The notes under the pieces are model-generated. The model saw nothing but the letters and a program-made list of their open reading frames with translations. It was not told where the DNA came from and did no database searches. The translations under genes and the position numbers were made by a program. From the NCBI RefSeq assembly GCF_900112135.1, contig NZ_FOLC01000001.1, positions 248,001 through 312,000 of the forward strand: 64,000 nucleotides of DNA. Direction: 5' to 3'. Below are positions 52,764-61,517 of the stretch, one piece after another. Within the stretch, counting starts at the first letter, position 1, and the number at the start of each line of letters is the position of its first letter. This DNA is from Collimonas sp. OK412 (lineage in GTDB: Bacteria > Pseudomonadota > Gammaproteobacteria > Burkholderiales > Burkholderiaceae_D).

Positions 52764-54382
52764 AACCGGGCAGGAGAATCCGGCGCTCGGGATGGCAAAT
52801 AGGCTGCGCTTGTTTACTTGTACTCGTTCTCATGTTCGTTGCCGCTGCGCATGCCGAAAGTCGCATGGATTTAATCAAAAAACGCGGTGTGCTGATCGTG
52901 GGAGTCAAGACGGATTACCCGCCTTTTGGGATGTTATCGCCGGATGCAACGCTCCAGGGTTTTGAGCATGACTTGGCAGAAGATCTGGCGCGGGGCCTAG
53001 GCGTCGCCCTGCGCAAAGTGGCGGTGACTGGGGCTAACCGCTTGCAGGTACTGGATGAAGGCGGAATAGATCTGACGATCGCGACTTTAGGCGATACCTA
53101 CGCACGGAGGCAGATTGCCGATTTGATAGAGCCCAACTACTACTCTTCCGGCGTAACGTTAATGACGCGGCCGGACAGCAAGCTAGACACCTGGGCCGAC
53201 GTGCGGGGGCAAAAGGTATGCGCCACCCAAGGCAGTTACTTCAACCGCGCAATGGCTACCCGCTATCTGCTGGATTTGCAGATATTTGCAAATGGCCGCG
53301 ACGCCAAACTGGCAGTGCGCGACGGCCGTTGCGCCGGCTGGCTGTTTGATAACACAGCGATCGCGGGCGATTTATTGTCAGATGAGTGGAAATACTATAA
53401 AACCAAACTGCGCCCGCAGCTTCTGACGCCATGGGCCATAGCTATTGCGCGCTCTGAAAAAGGCGGTGCATTGGAGCGCTTCATCGGCGATACCGTCGCG
53501 CAATGGCATCGGCGCGGCTTTTTGCTTGAACTGGAAAAGAAATGGCGCCTGCCGCCTTCCATTTTTTTGACCGAGATGCATACCTTGTGGAATGAGAAAG
53601 ATGAAAAGGGCGCATTCGTTTGCGGGCGTTTGCCGGACGGCCAATGGCCGGTAGTTTGCCGTAACCCTATCTTCATCACATCAACTGAAACCACAGGCTT
53701 GCGTCAATTCGGATTGCTGGTCAAAGAAAAAACCGGCGTCAATCTCACCTTCATTTACGACGACTATGAGCGTGATCAATTTATCCGTGCTTTATTCACC
53801 ACGTTGGCGCTCACGGCTTCTTGCGTATTCGGCAGCCTGGTTAGCGGCATGATCTTCGCGCTGGCCATAGAGCAGAGGATTCCGCTGCTCAGTCAATTTT
53901 TAAAAGGTTTTACTTTAATTGGCAGAATGACCCCGCCTCTGTTGCAGATTTACGTGCTGGCATTTGGAATAGGCAGCGTACTGGCAGCCAACTGGGGGAT
54001 ACAGCTGAACTCCTTCCTGATTGTCGTGCTGTGCCTGTGCTGGTACACCGGATCAGGTATTTTGCACATTCTGGAAAATGCCAGCGACAAAGAACGTTTG
54101 CGAGATCCCGGCTTTCGGCTGAACTTAGGTACTTTACGAGCAATCGCGAGTCGCTGTTCGACATCGATATTGGCGTCCCTGGTGAATGTGAGCAAAGCCA
54201 CCATGATGGCCAGTGCTGTTGCAGTGCCTGAACTGTTGTCGGTGTCCACTTCAATTATCGCTGAGCACGGAACGGTGGCAACGATGATGAATACATTGAT
54301 GCTGTTATTCCTGGTTCTGGTGTTCGTGGTGCTGCGTCTGTTGCAACGGGTAGAGCGGAGGTGGTGCCATGGGATGGATTGA
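52760..54382 (+). CDS. Amino-acid ABC binding-protein/permease fusion
   Basis: 540 residues. A signal peptide or anchor (CACLLVLVLMFVAAAHA) is followed by a family 3 binding domain (~37-270): RGVLIVGVKTDYPPFGML, GFEHDLAEDLARGLG and GGIDLTIATLGDTYARRQIADL. From ~345 to 530 is a HisM/GlnP-type permease: FIRALFTTLALTASCVFGSLV and VNVSKATMMASAVAVPELL. The signal sequence overlaps the methyltransferase stop. Fusions of this type occur in some amino acid importers. No ATPase gene is nearby. Confidence 0.85.
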   Translation: MKPGRRIRRSGWQIGCACLLVLVLMFVAAAHAESRMDLIKKRGVLIVGVKTDYPPFGMLSPDATLQGFEHDLAEDLARGLGVALRKVAVTGANRLQVLDEGGIDLTIATLGDTYARRQIADLIEPNYYSSGVTLMTRPDSKLDTWADVRGQKVCATQGSYFNRAMATRYLLDLQIFANGRDAKLAVRDGRCAGWLFDNTAIAGDLLSDEWKYYKTKLRPQLLTPWAIAIARSEKGGALERFIGDTVAQWHRRGFLLELEKKWRLPPSIFLTEMHTLWNEKDEKGAFVCGRLPDGQWPVVCRNPIFITSTETTGLRQFGLLVKEKTGVNLTFIYDDYERDQFIRALFTTLALTASCVFGSLVSGMIFALAIEQRIPLLSQFLKGFTLIGRMTPPLLQIYVLAFGIGSVLAANWGIQLNSFLIVVLCLCWYTGSGILHILENASDKERLRDPGFRLNLGTLRAIASRCSTSILASLVNVSKATMMASAVAVPELLSVSTSIIAEHGTVATMMNTLMLLFLVLVFVVLRLLQRVERRWCHGMD

Positions 54383-55010
54383 AATCACGAGAAATCTGCT
54401 TGAGTGGACTCCCTTTTTGGCAATTGGCTTTATGTGGAATATCCTGATTTCCGTGCTCGCATTGGGTATTGGCGCGGCCTGCGGCGGCCTGCTGGTTCTG
54501 TTACGGCTGTCCCGCCATCGGAAGCTGGCTCTTGCAGGAGCCAGCTTGACCGAATTCATGCGTAATGTGCCGACATTTGTATTCCAGATTTATCTGATGT
54601 TCATGCTGCCGGAATCATTGATGTTGCCATTTTCTACTATCAACCTGTCTTTTCCTTCCTGGCTGAAAGCGGCGTTGGCGCTGGCATTGGCCGTGGCGGG
54701 TTTTGTTTCAGATAATTTGCTCAGTGCGATACAGGCATGGCGCAACGAAAGATTTCAGAACGCACTGCTTTTTATCCCTAATTTGTGTAATTTCTTTGTG
54801 ATTATTATCATGGCATCCTCCACCGCCTCGGTGATAGGCGTGTCGGAATTGGTCAGCCGCTGCAACACAGTCATCAACGCCAGCGGAACGACACAGATCA
54901 TGTTATGGGTTTACCTGTATGCGATGATCTGGTTCTTTTTGTTTTGTTATATGGTGACGGCGGCCATCAATAAATTCAGTTCCGGCATGTTGCGCCGTAT
55001 AAGTACTTAA
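54369..55010 (+). CDS. Amino-acid ABC permease (HisM/GlnP type)
   Basis: 213 residues with about five helices. LASGASLTEFMRNVPTFVFQIYLMFMLP-like ASLTEFMRNVPTFVFQIYL holds the E-x-x-R-N/x-P loop. MASSTASVIGVSELVSR is at the EAA-like site. It overlaps the fusion gene by 14 bases, so both are translated together, giving two permease subunits. The partner ATPase must be supplied elsewhere. Confidence 0.82.
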   Translation: MGWIEITRNLLEWTPFLAIGFMWNILISVLALGIGAACGGLLVLLRLSRHRKLALAGASLTEFMRNVPTFVFQIYLMFMLPESLMLPFSTINLSFPSWLKAALALALAVAGFVSDNLLSAIQAWRNERFQNALLFIPNLCNFFVIIIMASSTASVIGVSELVSRCNTVINASGTTQIMLWVYLYAMIWFFLFCYMVTAAINKFSSGMLRRIST

Positions 55011-55036
55011 CTGGAATTTTCGCTAAAAGTAGAAAA

Positions 55037-55071
55037 GGCGGGCATCGGATCGGACGATCCGATTGCCCGCC
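55037..55071. terminator. Strong hairpin after the permease operon
   Basis: GGCGGGCATCGGATCG pairs with CGATCCGATTGCCCGCC (one bulged T) over a two-base loop. No U-tract follows, so it may be a transcript end stabiliser or a pause site rather than a classic terminator. Confidence 0.55.
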
Positions 55072-55144
55072 TGCGATGGATCTCATGCGATGCGTCAGGA
55101 GGATGAAGCAGCGGGATTCAGGGCGCCCCGAAAAGGCGCCGGCA

Positions 55145-55732
55145 TTAACTGAGTCCTGGCAGATAGTGCGTCAGCTTATCGTAGCCGTTGTCTTTCAGTG
55201 CCCTGACGGCATCAGCCCCTTTCTTTCCCCATGTCAGGACATCTCCATTGGCGTCAACATATACCCAGTGCAACAGGCCGTATCGATAGTTGCCTTGGTT
55301 GTCTCTTTTCCCCAGGCCGTAAATCGCGTTTTTATACGGTAGCGGCTTATCGAGATTCAAGGCGTTGGTGGTTGCTGTCGTCGCATGAAAATCATAGTTC
55401 AAGAAGCCCAGGTCTTTGCACAGCAGGCTGACGGCCGCTGCGGTCATCGCAATTCCCACCTGTTCATCCATTGCATGGTTGCCACGCATCTTATCCGTGA
55501 CTTCTTTGAGGCTTTTATAGGCAAACACTGCCCCGAAAACCTTTGAAAAGTCCAGTAGTTCTGCTGACCGGTCTGCATGATTTCTGCAGAAATTCTCGAT
55601 CAGAGGGAACAACGTGCCATAGGTGTCAGCCGCGAGATTGCCTCCCGGCTTGTGGTTCAGGTTGGCGGCCTGAACGGCTGCGACAAAACCGCACACTCCC
55701 CAGTTATTCTGATTCAGTTCTTCGCTTTTCAT
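55145..55732 (-). CDS. Papain-like Cys/His protein, candidate effector or peptidase
   Basis: 195 residues, no signal peptide. ELNQNNWGVCGFVAAVQAA places Gln8 six residues before Cys14, as in papain (Gln19/Cys25). GLLHWVYVDANGDVLTWGK supplies His155, an acidic residue at 160 and a Trp. This fits a papain-fold or C39-like peptidase; it may instead be a toxin-like relative. The ATG at 55732 has AAGGA six or seven bases upstream; an ATG two codons earlier overlaps the RBS. I recognise no named family. Confidence 0.65.
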   Translation of the reverse strand: MKSEELNQNNWGVCGFVAAVQAANLNHKPGGNLAADTYGTLFPLIENFCRNHADRSAELLDFSKVFGAVFAYKSLKEVTDKMRGNHAMDEQVGIAMTAAAVSLLCKDLGFLNYDFHATTATTNALNLDKPLPYKNAIYGLGKRDNQGNYRYGLLHWVYVDANGDVLTWGKKGADAVRALKDNGYDKLTHYLPGLS

Positions 55733-55738
55733 AATCAT

Positions 55739-56239
55739 TCCTTTTCATGTGGGCGTATATGGCGTTGAGCCATATACTTAAACGGACCACCGCTTAATCA
55801 ATAGAAGGCGGCCACACGGAATCTTTTTCGCTTTCGTGCCCAGCGTGTCGGCATGAAAACCTCAAAGATCATGAAAAGAGTAATCTCGGCATTTGCCTGG
55901 AAAATGATGATTCCTGACATGGGCAAAGCGCTGACTGGAATGCGCAAAGGAGAGAGTGACAGTAGTGGGGCAGCTCGCTGGCAGGGCGAATGATTCACAG
56001 AATTGGATGCAAATATGCCCGTTGATCGGGCAAACGAGATACGGGATTTTCAGGCCATCATGGCGATGAATTTACATTCAGGGCGGACCTGCCTGTGTTA
56101 CGGATGCATTAGCAACAGCGTTTCCCATCCGTGGATCATCATGTTTCTAAAAAAATATGGAAAATGTCATGAATTGTCATGATAACAGTATTTCCATGAA
56201 CCAACATATGGCTATGAATCTACTTTGTTGGGGCAAAAA
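55739..56239. other. 500-base gap between divergent genes
   Basis: No supported gene. Short open frames (for example 55798-55998 on the minus strand) have no family-like features. The right end holds the direct repeat at 56165-56182 and the upstream region of the winged-helix regulator. The left end is the upstream region of the papain-like gene. Confidence 0.6.
56165..56182 (+). promoter_or_regulatory. Direct repeat TGTCATGA upstream of the winged-helix regulator
   Basis: TGTCATGA occurs at 56165-56172 and 56175-56182, ten bases start to start (one DNA turn), about 58 bases before the regulator start. OmpR/PhoB-type proteins typically bind such tandem repeats, so this is a candidate autoregulatory site. 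Inference only. Confidence 0.45.
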
Positions 56240-56767
56240 ATGATGACGTTGCTTCTCCTGAACGATGACACTCGGGATAAAAATGAGATCTGCGATTTTT
56301 TCAGCAGCGCCGGTTATCAGATCAATTGGAGCGAAACATCGGCTACCTTTCTGGCCGGACAAAGCCTGAGGGAACAAAATAAATCCATCACCATCCTTCA
56401 AATAGATCACACGCATCCATTTCCCCCCGACATAGCCAACCTGACCCAGGGCCTCATGGTGCCTTGGCGCCTGTCCTTGCATCAGCGGACCTTGACTGCG
56501 CCAAACAACAACAAGATCAAACTTACCAGCCTTGAATTTACATTGATCAAAACCTTCGCCCTGCTGGAAAAAGGCGAGGTGGCGTCCAGGAAGAAGATTA
56601 TTGACGAATTTGGCGAGCACTATTTGAGCTACGATCAAAACCGGCTAGACACCATGATCATGCGCTTACGCAAGAAAATCAGACATGGACTGGGACTGAC
56701 ACTGCCCTTAAATACGGTGAGGGTGCGCGGATTCAGCTTTGACGATCTACTCATCCTCGATCACTAA
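56240..56767 (+). CDS. Winged-helix (OmpR-type) regulator with degenerate receiver
   Basis: 175 residues. The C-terminal half (~80-167) is a Trans_reg_C winged helix: KLTSLEFTLIKTFALLEKGEVASRKKIIDE and RLDTMIMRLRKKI with VRVRGFSF. The N-terminal half (~1-75) begins MTLLLLNDDTRDKNEICDFFSSAGY like a receiver, but no phospho-acceptor Asp at the expected place is evident (ITILQIDHTHP). It may be a pseudo-receiver. No histidine kinase gene is nearby. GGGG precedes the ATG. Confidence 0.82.
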   Translation: MMTLLLLNDDTRDKNEICDFFSSAGYQINWSETSATFLAGQSLREQNKSITILQIDHTHPFPPDIANLTQGLMVPWRLSLHQRTLTAPNNNKIKLTSLEFTLIKTFALLEKGEVASRKKIIDEFGEHYLSYDQNRLDTMIMRLRKKIRHGLGLTLPLNTVRVRGFSFDDLLILDH

Positions 56768-57011
56768 GATGCCGCAATCCGTGACATCTTCATAGCTTGC
56801 CTTTTATTTTCCGAACACAACACACTAAATCATCCGGCGCAATGGAACGCTCATTCTAAACAAGCGGTCTGTTGCTTTTTTCAGCTTCGGAAATTCCTGA
56901 CATCAGGCAGTCACATTTCCTCGTGAGAATGCGGGTTTATCCAGATGCAGCCGCCTGTGGCGCCCATGCACTCTGGCCTGAATCTGACAATCATCCAATC
57001 ACGGGATAACC

Positions 57012-59429
57012 ATGAAACTTCGTTCCTTGGCGCTGGCATGCGCAACGCTAGCCTATCTGAGCGGCTGCAGCGGTGGCGGCGGAAATGCGCTCGGCGCTGG
57101 TGGCGCCACGGTAAACGGCGTTGCGGCGAGCGGTAAAGCGCTGGCTGGCGTCAATGTAACCATCACCGACAGCAGCGGCCAGAACGTACAGACGGCGCTA
57201 ACCGACGCCAGCGGCAAGTTCACGCTGACGCTGAAAGGCAGCGCGCCTTTTATCCTGACCGCGCCGTTTAACGACGCCGATGGCAGCGCCGCCACATTGT
57301 CTGCTGTCATCAATCCGAGCTCGACCCAGGTGGGGACCGTGCAAGCCAACCTGAATCCTCTGACCTCGCTGGTGACCCAGCGTGTGCTCGGCCTGATCCC
57401 GAACGGCAGCCCGAGCGCAGCGCAAATCAGCGCTGCTAAAATCAGCTCAGCCAGCGTAGCGCAGGCAGTCAGTGACGTCTCCTTGCCGCTGCAGCCTTTG
57501 TTTACTGCGCTTGGTGTGCCTGCCAGCGAGACCGGCGATCCGATAGGCAGCACCGCCTACCAGGCGATTGCAAGCGATCCGCTCGATAATCTGTTCGAGC
57601 TGGCGCACTTTACCGTACATACCGGCCAGGTCGCGGTCGGCGCCGACGCCAATCGCGCAGTCCTGACGATCCCGGCCAGCGGCAGCGTCAGCGGCGCATT
57701 GCCGGCGAGCGCGATCCAGTCGCTGGTGGCGCTGAACAACGGCCCGACCACCACCCCGATCCAGAACGTCATCGTGATCGTCGGCGAAAACCAGACCTTC
57801 GATGCGGTATTCGGCGCTTATCAGCCGCCGCAAGGGCAGACCGTAAAGAATTTGCTGTCGCAAGGGATCATCAACGCCGACGGCACTCCCGGTCCGAACT
57901 TCAGCCTGGCGCTGCAAAACCAGGGGGCTAGCCAGACTGCCTATACGCTTAACCCGGCCCGCGTCGGCGCTTACGCTACCCTGCCGCAACCGACCGCAAT
58001 CGGCGAACTCAGCCCGCCGACCTTCCAGAATCCGGGCGGCGTGCCGGATACCCGTTTCCCGGCAAACCTGCCGAACGGCCCGTTCCAGCTGACCAAATAT
58101 GTGGCTTACGGCACCGCCAACAGCGCGCTGACCGGCGATCCGGTGCATCGCTTCTTCCAGATGTGGCAGCAAACCGGCGGCGACAATGCCAAGCTGGATA
58201 TGTTTACCTGGGTCGCCGCCACCGTCGGCCAGGGCGGCGACACCACCGGCATCACACCGAGCAATCCGGGGCAGGGCGGCGAGCTGATGAGCTTCCTTAA
58301 CATGAACACCGGCGATGCGCCTTTCTTCAAATCGCTGGCGCAGCAATATGCGTTGAGCGACAACTATCACCAGAGCATCATGGGCGGCACCGGCGCCAAC
58401 TTCTTCAGCATCGCTACCGGCGACCTGCCGTATTTCAACAGCGGCGGCGCGGTTGGCGTGCCGCCGGCGAACCAGATCGAGAATCCGAATCCGCTGGCGC
58501 AAACTCCCAATTTCTATTCACAGGACGGCTACCAGGGCGGCTCCTACGTCAACTGTTCCGATGCGGGCCAGCCTGGCGTCGGCGCCATCCTGAATTTCCT
58601 TGTTGGCAAGAAGGTCAAGAGCAATTGCGAGGCCGGCAAATATTACCTGGTCAATAATTACAATCCGGGCTACGACATGAACGGCAATGTGCAGCCTATC
58701 GGTCCCAACAATTACAACTACCCGCCGCAAACCGTGCCGACCATCGCTGAAGGCCTGTCCAAGAAAAACGTCGGCTGGAAGTGGTATACGGGCGCTCGCG
58801 AAACAGCCGACGTCACCGCCGACGCCGCGGCCCTTGGTTTCCCGGTGTCGGTGACGCAAGGCGCCCAATACAACGCCATCGGCGATCCGCTGGTCGCGTC
58901 CAGCAACATCATGAACAGCAGCCTGAAATCGAACCTGGCAGGCCTCACCACCTTCTACAGCGACATCGCCAAGGGCAGCTTGCCGGCGGTTTCGTTCGTG
59001 GTGCCAAAGAACCTCGACAGCGGCCACCCCGGCTATTCAGCACCGGCGCGCTACGAGGCATTCCTGCAAGACCTGATCGCCAAGGTCAAGGCGAACCCGA
59101 CGCTGTGGGCGCATACCGCGATCCTGGTCACTACCGATGAAGGCGGCGGCCACTTCGACACCGGCTACATCCAGAACGTCGACTTCTTCGGCGACGGCCC
59201 GCGCATCCCGTTCCTGGTAGTGTCGCCTTACGCCCGCACCGGCTTCATCGACCACACCTACTACGATCACTCATCGGTGCTGAAATTCATCGAGCGCAAC
59301 TGGCGCCTGGCGCCGCTGTCGCCCCGCAGCCGCGACAACCTGCCCAACCCGGTCAGCCTCGCCGCCGACCAGTACCGCCCGGTCAACACCACCGCCATCG
59401 GTGACCTGATGGCAATGTTCAACTTCTGA
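57012..59429 (+). CDS. Lipoprotein phosphoesterase (AcpA/phospholipase C-like)
   Basis: 805 residues. A lipoprotein signal ends LSGC with Cys19, followed by a Gly-rich linker. A carboxypeptidase regulatory-like domain (~30-95: VNGVAASGKALAGVNVTITD) precedes a large phosphoesterase domain (~245-790) with NVIVIVGENQTFDAVFG (nucleophile Thr region), HQSIMGGTGANF, and TTDEGGGHFD. The family includes acid phosphatases and phospholipase C; the substrate is unknown. No phosphate-starvation promoter was identified. Confidence 0.88.
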   Translation: MKLRSLALACATLAYLSGCSGGGGNALGAGGATVNGVAASGKALAGVNVTITDSSGQNVQTALTDASGKFTLTLKGSAPFILTAPFNDADGSAATLSAVINPSSTQVGTVQANLNPLTSLVTQRVLGLIPNGSPSAAQISAAKISSASVAQAVSDVSLPLQPLFTALGVPASETGDPIGSTAYQAIASDPLDNLFELAHFTVHTGQVAVGADANRAVLTIPASGSVSGALPASAIQSLVALNNGPTTTPIQNVIVIVGENQTFDAVFGAYQPPQGQTVKNLLSQGIINADGTPGPNFSLALQNQGASQTAYTLNPARVGAYATLPQPTAIGELSPPTFQNPGGVPDTRFPANLPNGPFQLTKYVAYGTANSALTGDPVHRFFQMWQQTGGDNAKLDMFTWVAATVGQGGDTTGITPSNPGQGGELMSFLNMNTGDAPFFKSLAQQYALSDNYHQSIMGGTGANFFSIATGDLPYFNSGGAVGVPPANQIENPNPLAQTPNFYSQDGYQGGSYVNCSDAGQPGVGAILNFLVGKKVKSNCEAGKYYLVNNYNPGYDMNGNVQPIGPNNYNYPPQTVPTIAEGLSKKNVGWKWYTGARETADVTADAAALGFPVSVTQGAQYNAIGDPLVASSNIMNSSLKSNLAGLTTFYSDIAKGSLPAVSFVVPKNLDSGHPGYSAPARYEAFLQDLIAKVKANPTLWAHTAILVTTDEGGGHFDTGYIQNVDFFGDGPRIPFLVVSPYARTGFIDHTYYDHSSVLKFIERNWRLAPLSPRSRDNLPNPVSLAADQYRPVNTTAIGDLMAMFNF

Positions 59430-59433
59430 CCTG

Positions 59434-59539
59434 AAAAAATTAGGGTCAGGAAAAAATTAGGGTCAGAGTTGAATTAAAGAAAAATTAGGGTCAGAGTTGA
59501 ATATTTCCTCAAATAAAAATTCGACTCTGACCCTAATTT
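59434..59539. repeat. Cluster of AATTAGGGTCAGAG repeats
   Basis: Three forward copies (59434-59449 partial, 59451-59475, 59480-59502) and one inverted copy (59519-59539, ATTCGACTCTGACCC and onward) of an A+T-flanked AATTAGGGTCAGAGTTGAAT unit. The last forward and inverted copies can form a hairpin of about 20 bp. Such units recur across many proteobacterial genomes and recall REP-like elements moved by REP-associated tyrosine transposases. No transposase gene is present here. Confidence 0.8.
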
Positions 59540-59541
59540 AA

Positions 59542-60894
59542 ATGCGGTTTTATGGAAATGGGTTGAGAATCTTGGGCAACAATCGCGGCTGGCTTGTTTG
59601 CATGCGTTGGCATGGCGCTGCTGTGCTGTTTGCGGCTGCGTTGCTGGCTGGCTGTCACGATGCGGAAACGCCGGCCCGGGCGGCGCATGCGGCTGGTGCG
59701 GCGCCGGCTGCGCCTAAACCGGCGCTGAAAATGTGGGTGCGTTATCCTGAGCCGCCGGCTGCGCTGAGTATTGCGGCGAGTTTGGGGAAGCAGATATTCT
59801 TCGATTCCTCGCTGTCGGCTTCCGGCGCCATGTCTTGCGCCACCTGCCACAGTCCGGACCATGCTTACGGGCCGCCCAACGGACTGGCCGTACAGCTGGG
59901 CGGCGCCGACATGCAACGGCACGGGACGCGCGCCGTGCCGTCCTTGCGTTACCTAGGTTTCACTCCCAAGTTTACACGCCACTACTACGTCCCCGGTCCG
60001 GACGATACCGAGGATGAAGGTCCTACCGGCGGCTTCACCCATGATGGCGCGGTCGACTCCTTGCATGAGCAAGCGCTGATTCCGCTACTTAACCCAAACG
60101 AGATGGCCAATCCGGATCCGCAGGCGGTGGTCGCCAAGCTGCAAAAGACCGCTTATGCCGAACAGTTCCGGCAAGCCTATGGCGCCGACATCTTCCAGCG
60201 GCCGGCGGCAGCACTGGAACAGGCGACGCTGGCGCTGGAAGCATTCCAGACTGAAGACGTGAGCTTCCATCCCTATACCAGCAAATTCGATGCGGCGATG
60301 GCAGGCAACGCCGAGTTTGCGCCGGCCGAATTGCGCGGCTACGGTCTGTTCAACAATCCAAGCAAGGGCAATTGCGCCAAGTGCCACATCGACACGCCCG
60401 GGCCGGGAGGACGGCCGGCGCAATTCACCGACTTTGGTTTCCAGGCGCTGGGCGTGCCGCGTAACCTTGAGATCGCGGCGAACCGCAATCCGAAATATGT
60501 CGACCTTGGCATCTGCGGCCCCGAGCGTAAGGATATGGCGCGGGAGGCGGAATTCTGCGGCATGTTCAAATCGCCCACCTTGCGTAACGTGGCGACGCGG
60601 GCAGTCTTCTTCCACAACGGCCGTTTTCATACGCTGGAAGACATGATGCATTTTTATGTCACGCGCGACACCGATCCCGCCAGGTGGTATCCGAAGATAA
60701 AAGGCAAACTCGCCAAGTTCGACGACCTGCCGCCGCGTTACCGCGCCAACATCGATAACCTGGACGCTCCGCTGAACCGCAAGATGGGCGAAGCACCAGC
60801 CCTGGACGAGGAAGAAATCGGCGACCTGATCGCCTTCCTGAAAACCCTCAACGACGGCTACTCGGCCAAATCCGGCGCCGCCCGCACCGAATGA
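59542..60894 (+). CDS. Di-heme cytochrome c peroxidase/MauG-type protein
   Basis: 450 residues from the first ATG. Two heme c motifs: CATCH at 99-103 and CAKCH at 278-282, with FKSPTLRNVATRAVFFHNG near the C-terminus and MHFYVTRDT after it. It belongs to the bacterial CCP/MauG superfamily, periplasmic peroxidases or oxidases. A lipoprotein-like signal ends LLAGC at residue 38. Starting at 59602 (MRWHGAAVLF) would put that signal in the normal place; neither start has a good RBS. The repeat cluster ends three bases before the first ATG. Confidence 0.87.
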   Translation: MRFYGNGLRILGNNRGWLVCMRWHGAAVLFAAALLAGCHDAETPARAAHAAGAAPAAPKPALKMWVRYPEPPAALSIAASLGKQIFFDSSLSASGAMSCATCHSPDHAYGPPNGLAVQLGGADMQRHGTRAVPSLRYLGFTPKFTRHYYVPGPDDTEDEGPTGGFTHDGAVDSLHEQALIPLLNPNEMANPDPQAVVAKLQKTAYAEQFRQAYGADIFQRPAAALEQATLALEAFQTEDVSFHPYTSKFDAAMAGNAEFAPAELRGYGLFNNPSKGNCAKCHIDTPGPGGRPAQFTDFGFQALGVPRNLEIAANRNPKYVDLGICGPERKDMAREAEFCGMFKSPTLRNVATRAVFFHNGRFHTLEDMMHFYVTRDTDPARWYPKIKGKLAKFDDLPPRYRANIDNLDAPLNRKMGEAPALDEEEIGDLIAFLKTLNDGYSAKSGAARTE

Positions 60895-60939
60895 AGCAAT
60901 TCAGGGATGTGCCGCCGGCGCCATCCAGCCCGCCATGTT

Positions 60940-61458
60940 TCAGCAGCCGTACGCCTTGCGTCCGCCAATCCATTGATAGCGGCCGCCGCGCGGTCCGACA
61001 TGGCAAGCCGCGCCGCGGGAGGCGCCGTGCCGGAAACGCCAGGGCGGCACCGGATTCGGGGCTGACCACAATCCGGTCCTTTTATTGCGCGCGATTGCCT
61101 CAAGAGCCTTGAGTTCGCGGTTGCTTCGTGCGGAGGTCCAAGCCATGCCGCGTTCCACCTGGGCCCGGCCGGCATCAATACCATTGCAGCGCACGGCCGC
61201 AACGCTGCGGCCGAAACGATCGGTGGCTCGCGTGTTGTACTGGACATCCGTGCCGGCGCAGAGCTGATGCAGCGATTGCCGGGCCTGCGGGCCGAACGCC
61301 TGCCTGATTTCCGGCGCGTCGATATCGGCCAGGCGCAGCTTGATCCGGTTGCGGCCAACCTGCAGCGTCATGCTGTCGCCGTCGGCCACGCTGACAACCT
61401 GGTGCGCGTACGCGGCCAGCGGCGCGAGCAGCAGAAAAGTGGCGAGCAGTATTCTCAT
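60940..61458 (-). CDS. Secreted SNase-type nuclease
   Basis: 172 residues with a signal peptide (FLLLAPLAAYAHQ, cleavage about 18). VADGDSMTLQVGRNRIKLRLADIDAPE and DRFGRSVAAV are SNase motifs, with likely catalytic Arg42, Glu50 and Arg84 and calcium-site Asp26/Asp28/Asp45. It is slightly longer than Staphylococcus nuclease due to a Gly/Arg/Pro-rich tail with two Cys. Confidence 0.9.
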   Translation of the reverse strand: MRILLATFLLLAPLAAYAHQVVSVADGDSMTLQVGRNRIKLRLADIDAPEIRQAFGPQARQSLHQLCAGTDVQYNTRATDRFGRSVAAVRCNGIDAGRAQVERGMAWTSARSNRELKALEAIARNKRTGLWSAPNPVPPWRFRHGASRGAACHVGPRGGRYQWIGGRKAYGC

Positions 61459-61517
61459 TTACACTGAGGCATGGGGAAGAGGAAACGACTGATCCGCCAG
61501 CTTACAGAGGAAGAACA

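Noticed and set aside
55798-55998. 66-residue minus-strand open frame in the gap before the regulator
   Set aside because: No RBS or recognisable feature; not supportable as a gene.
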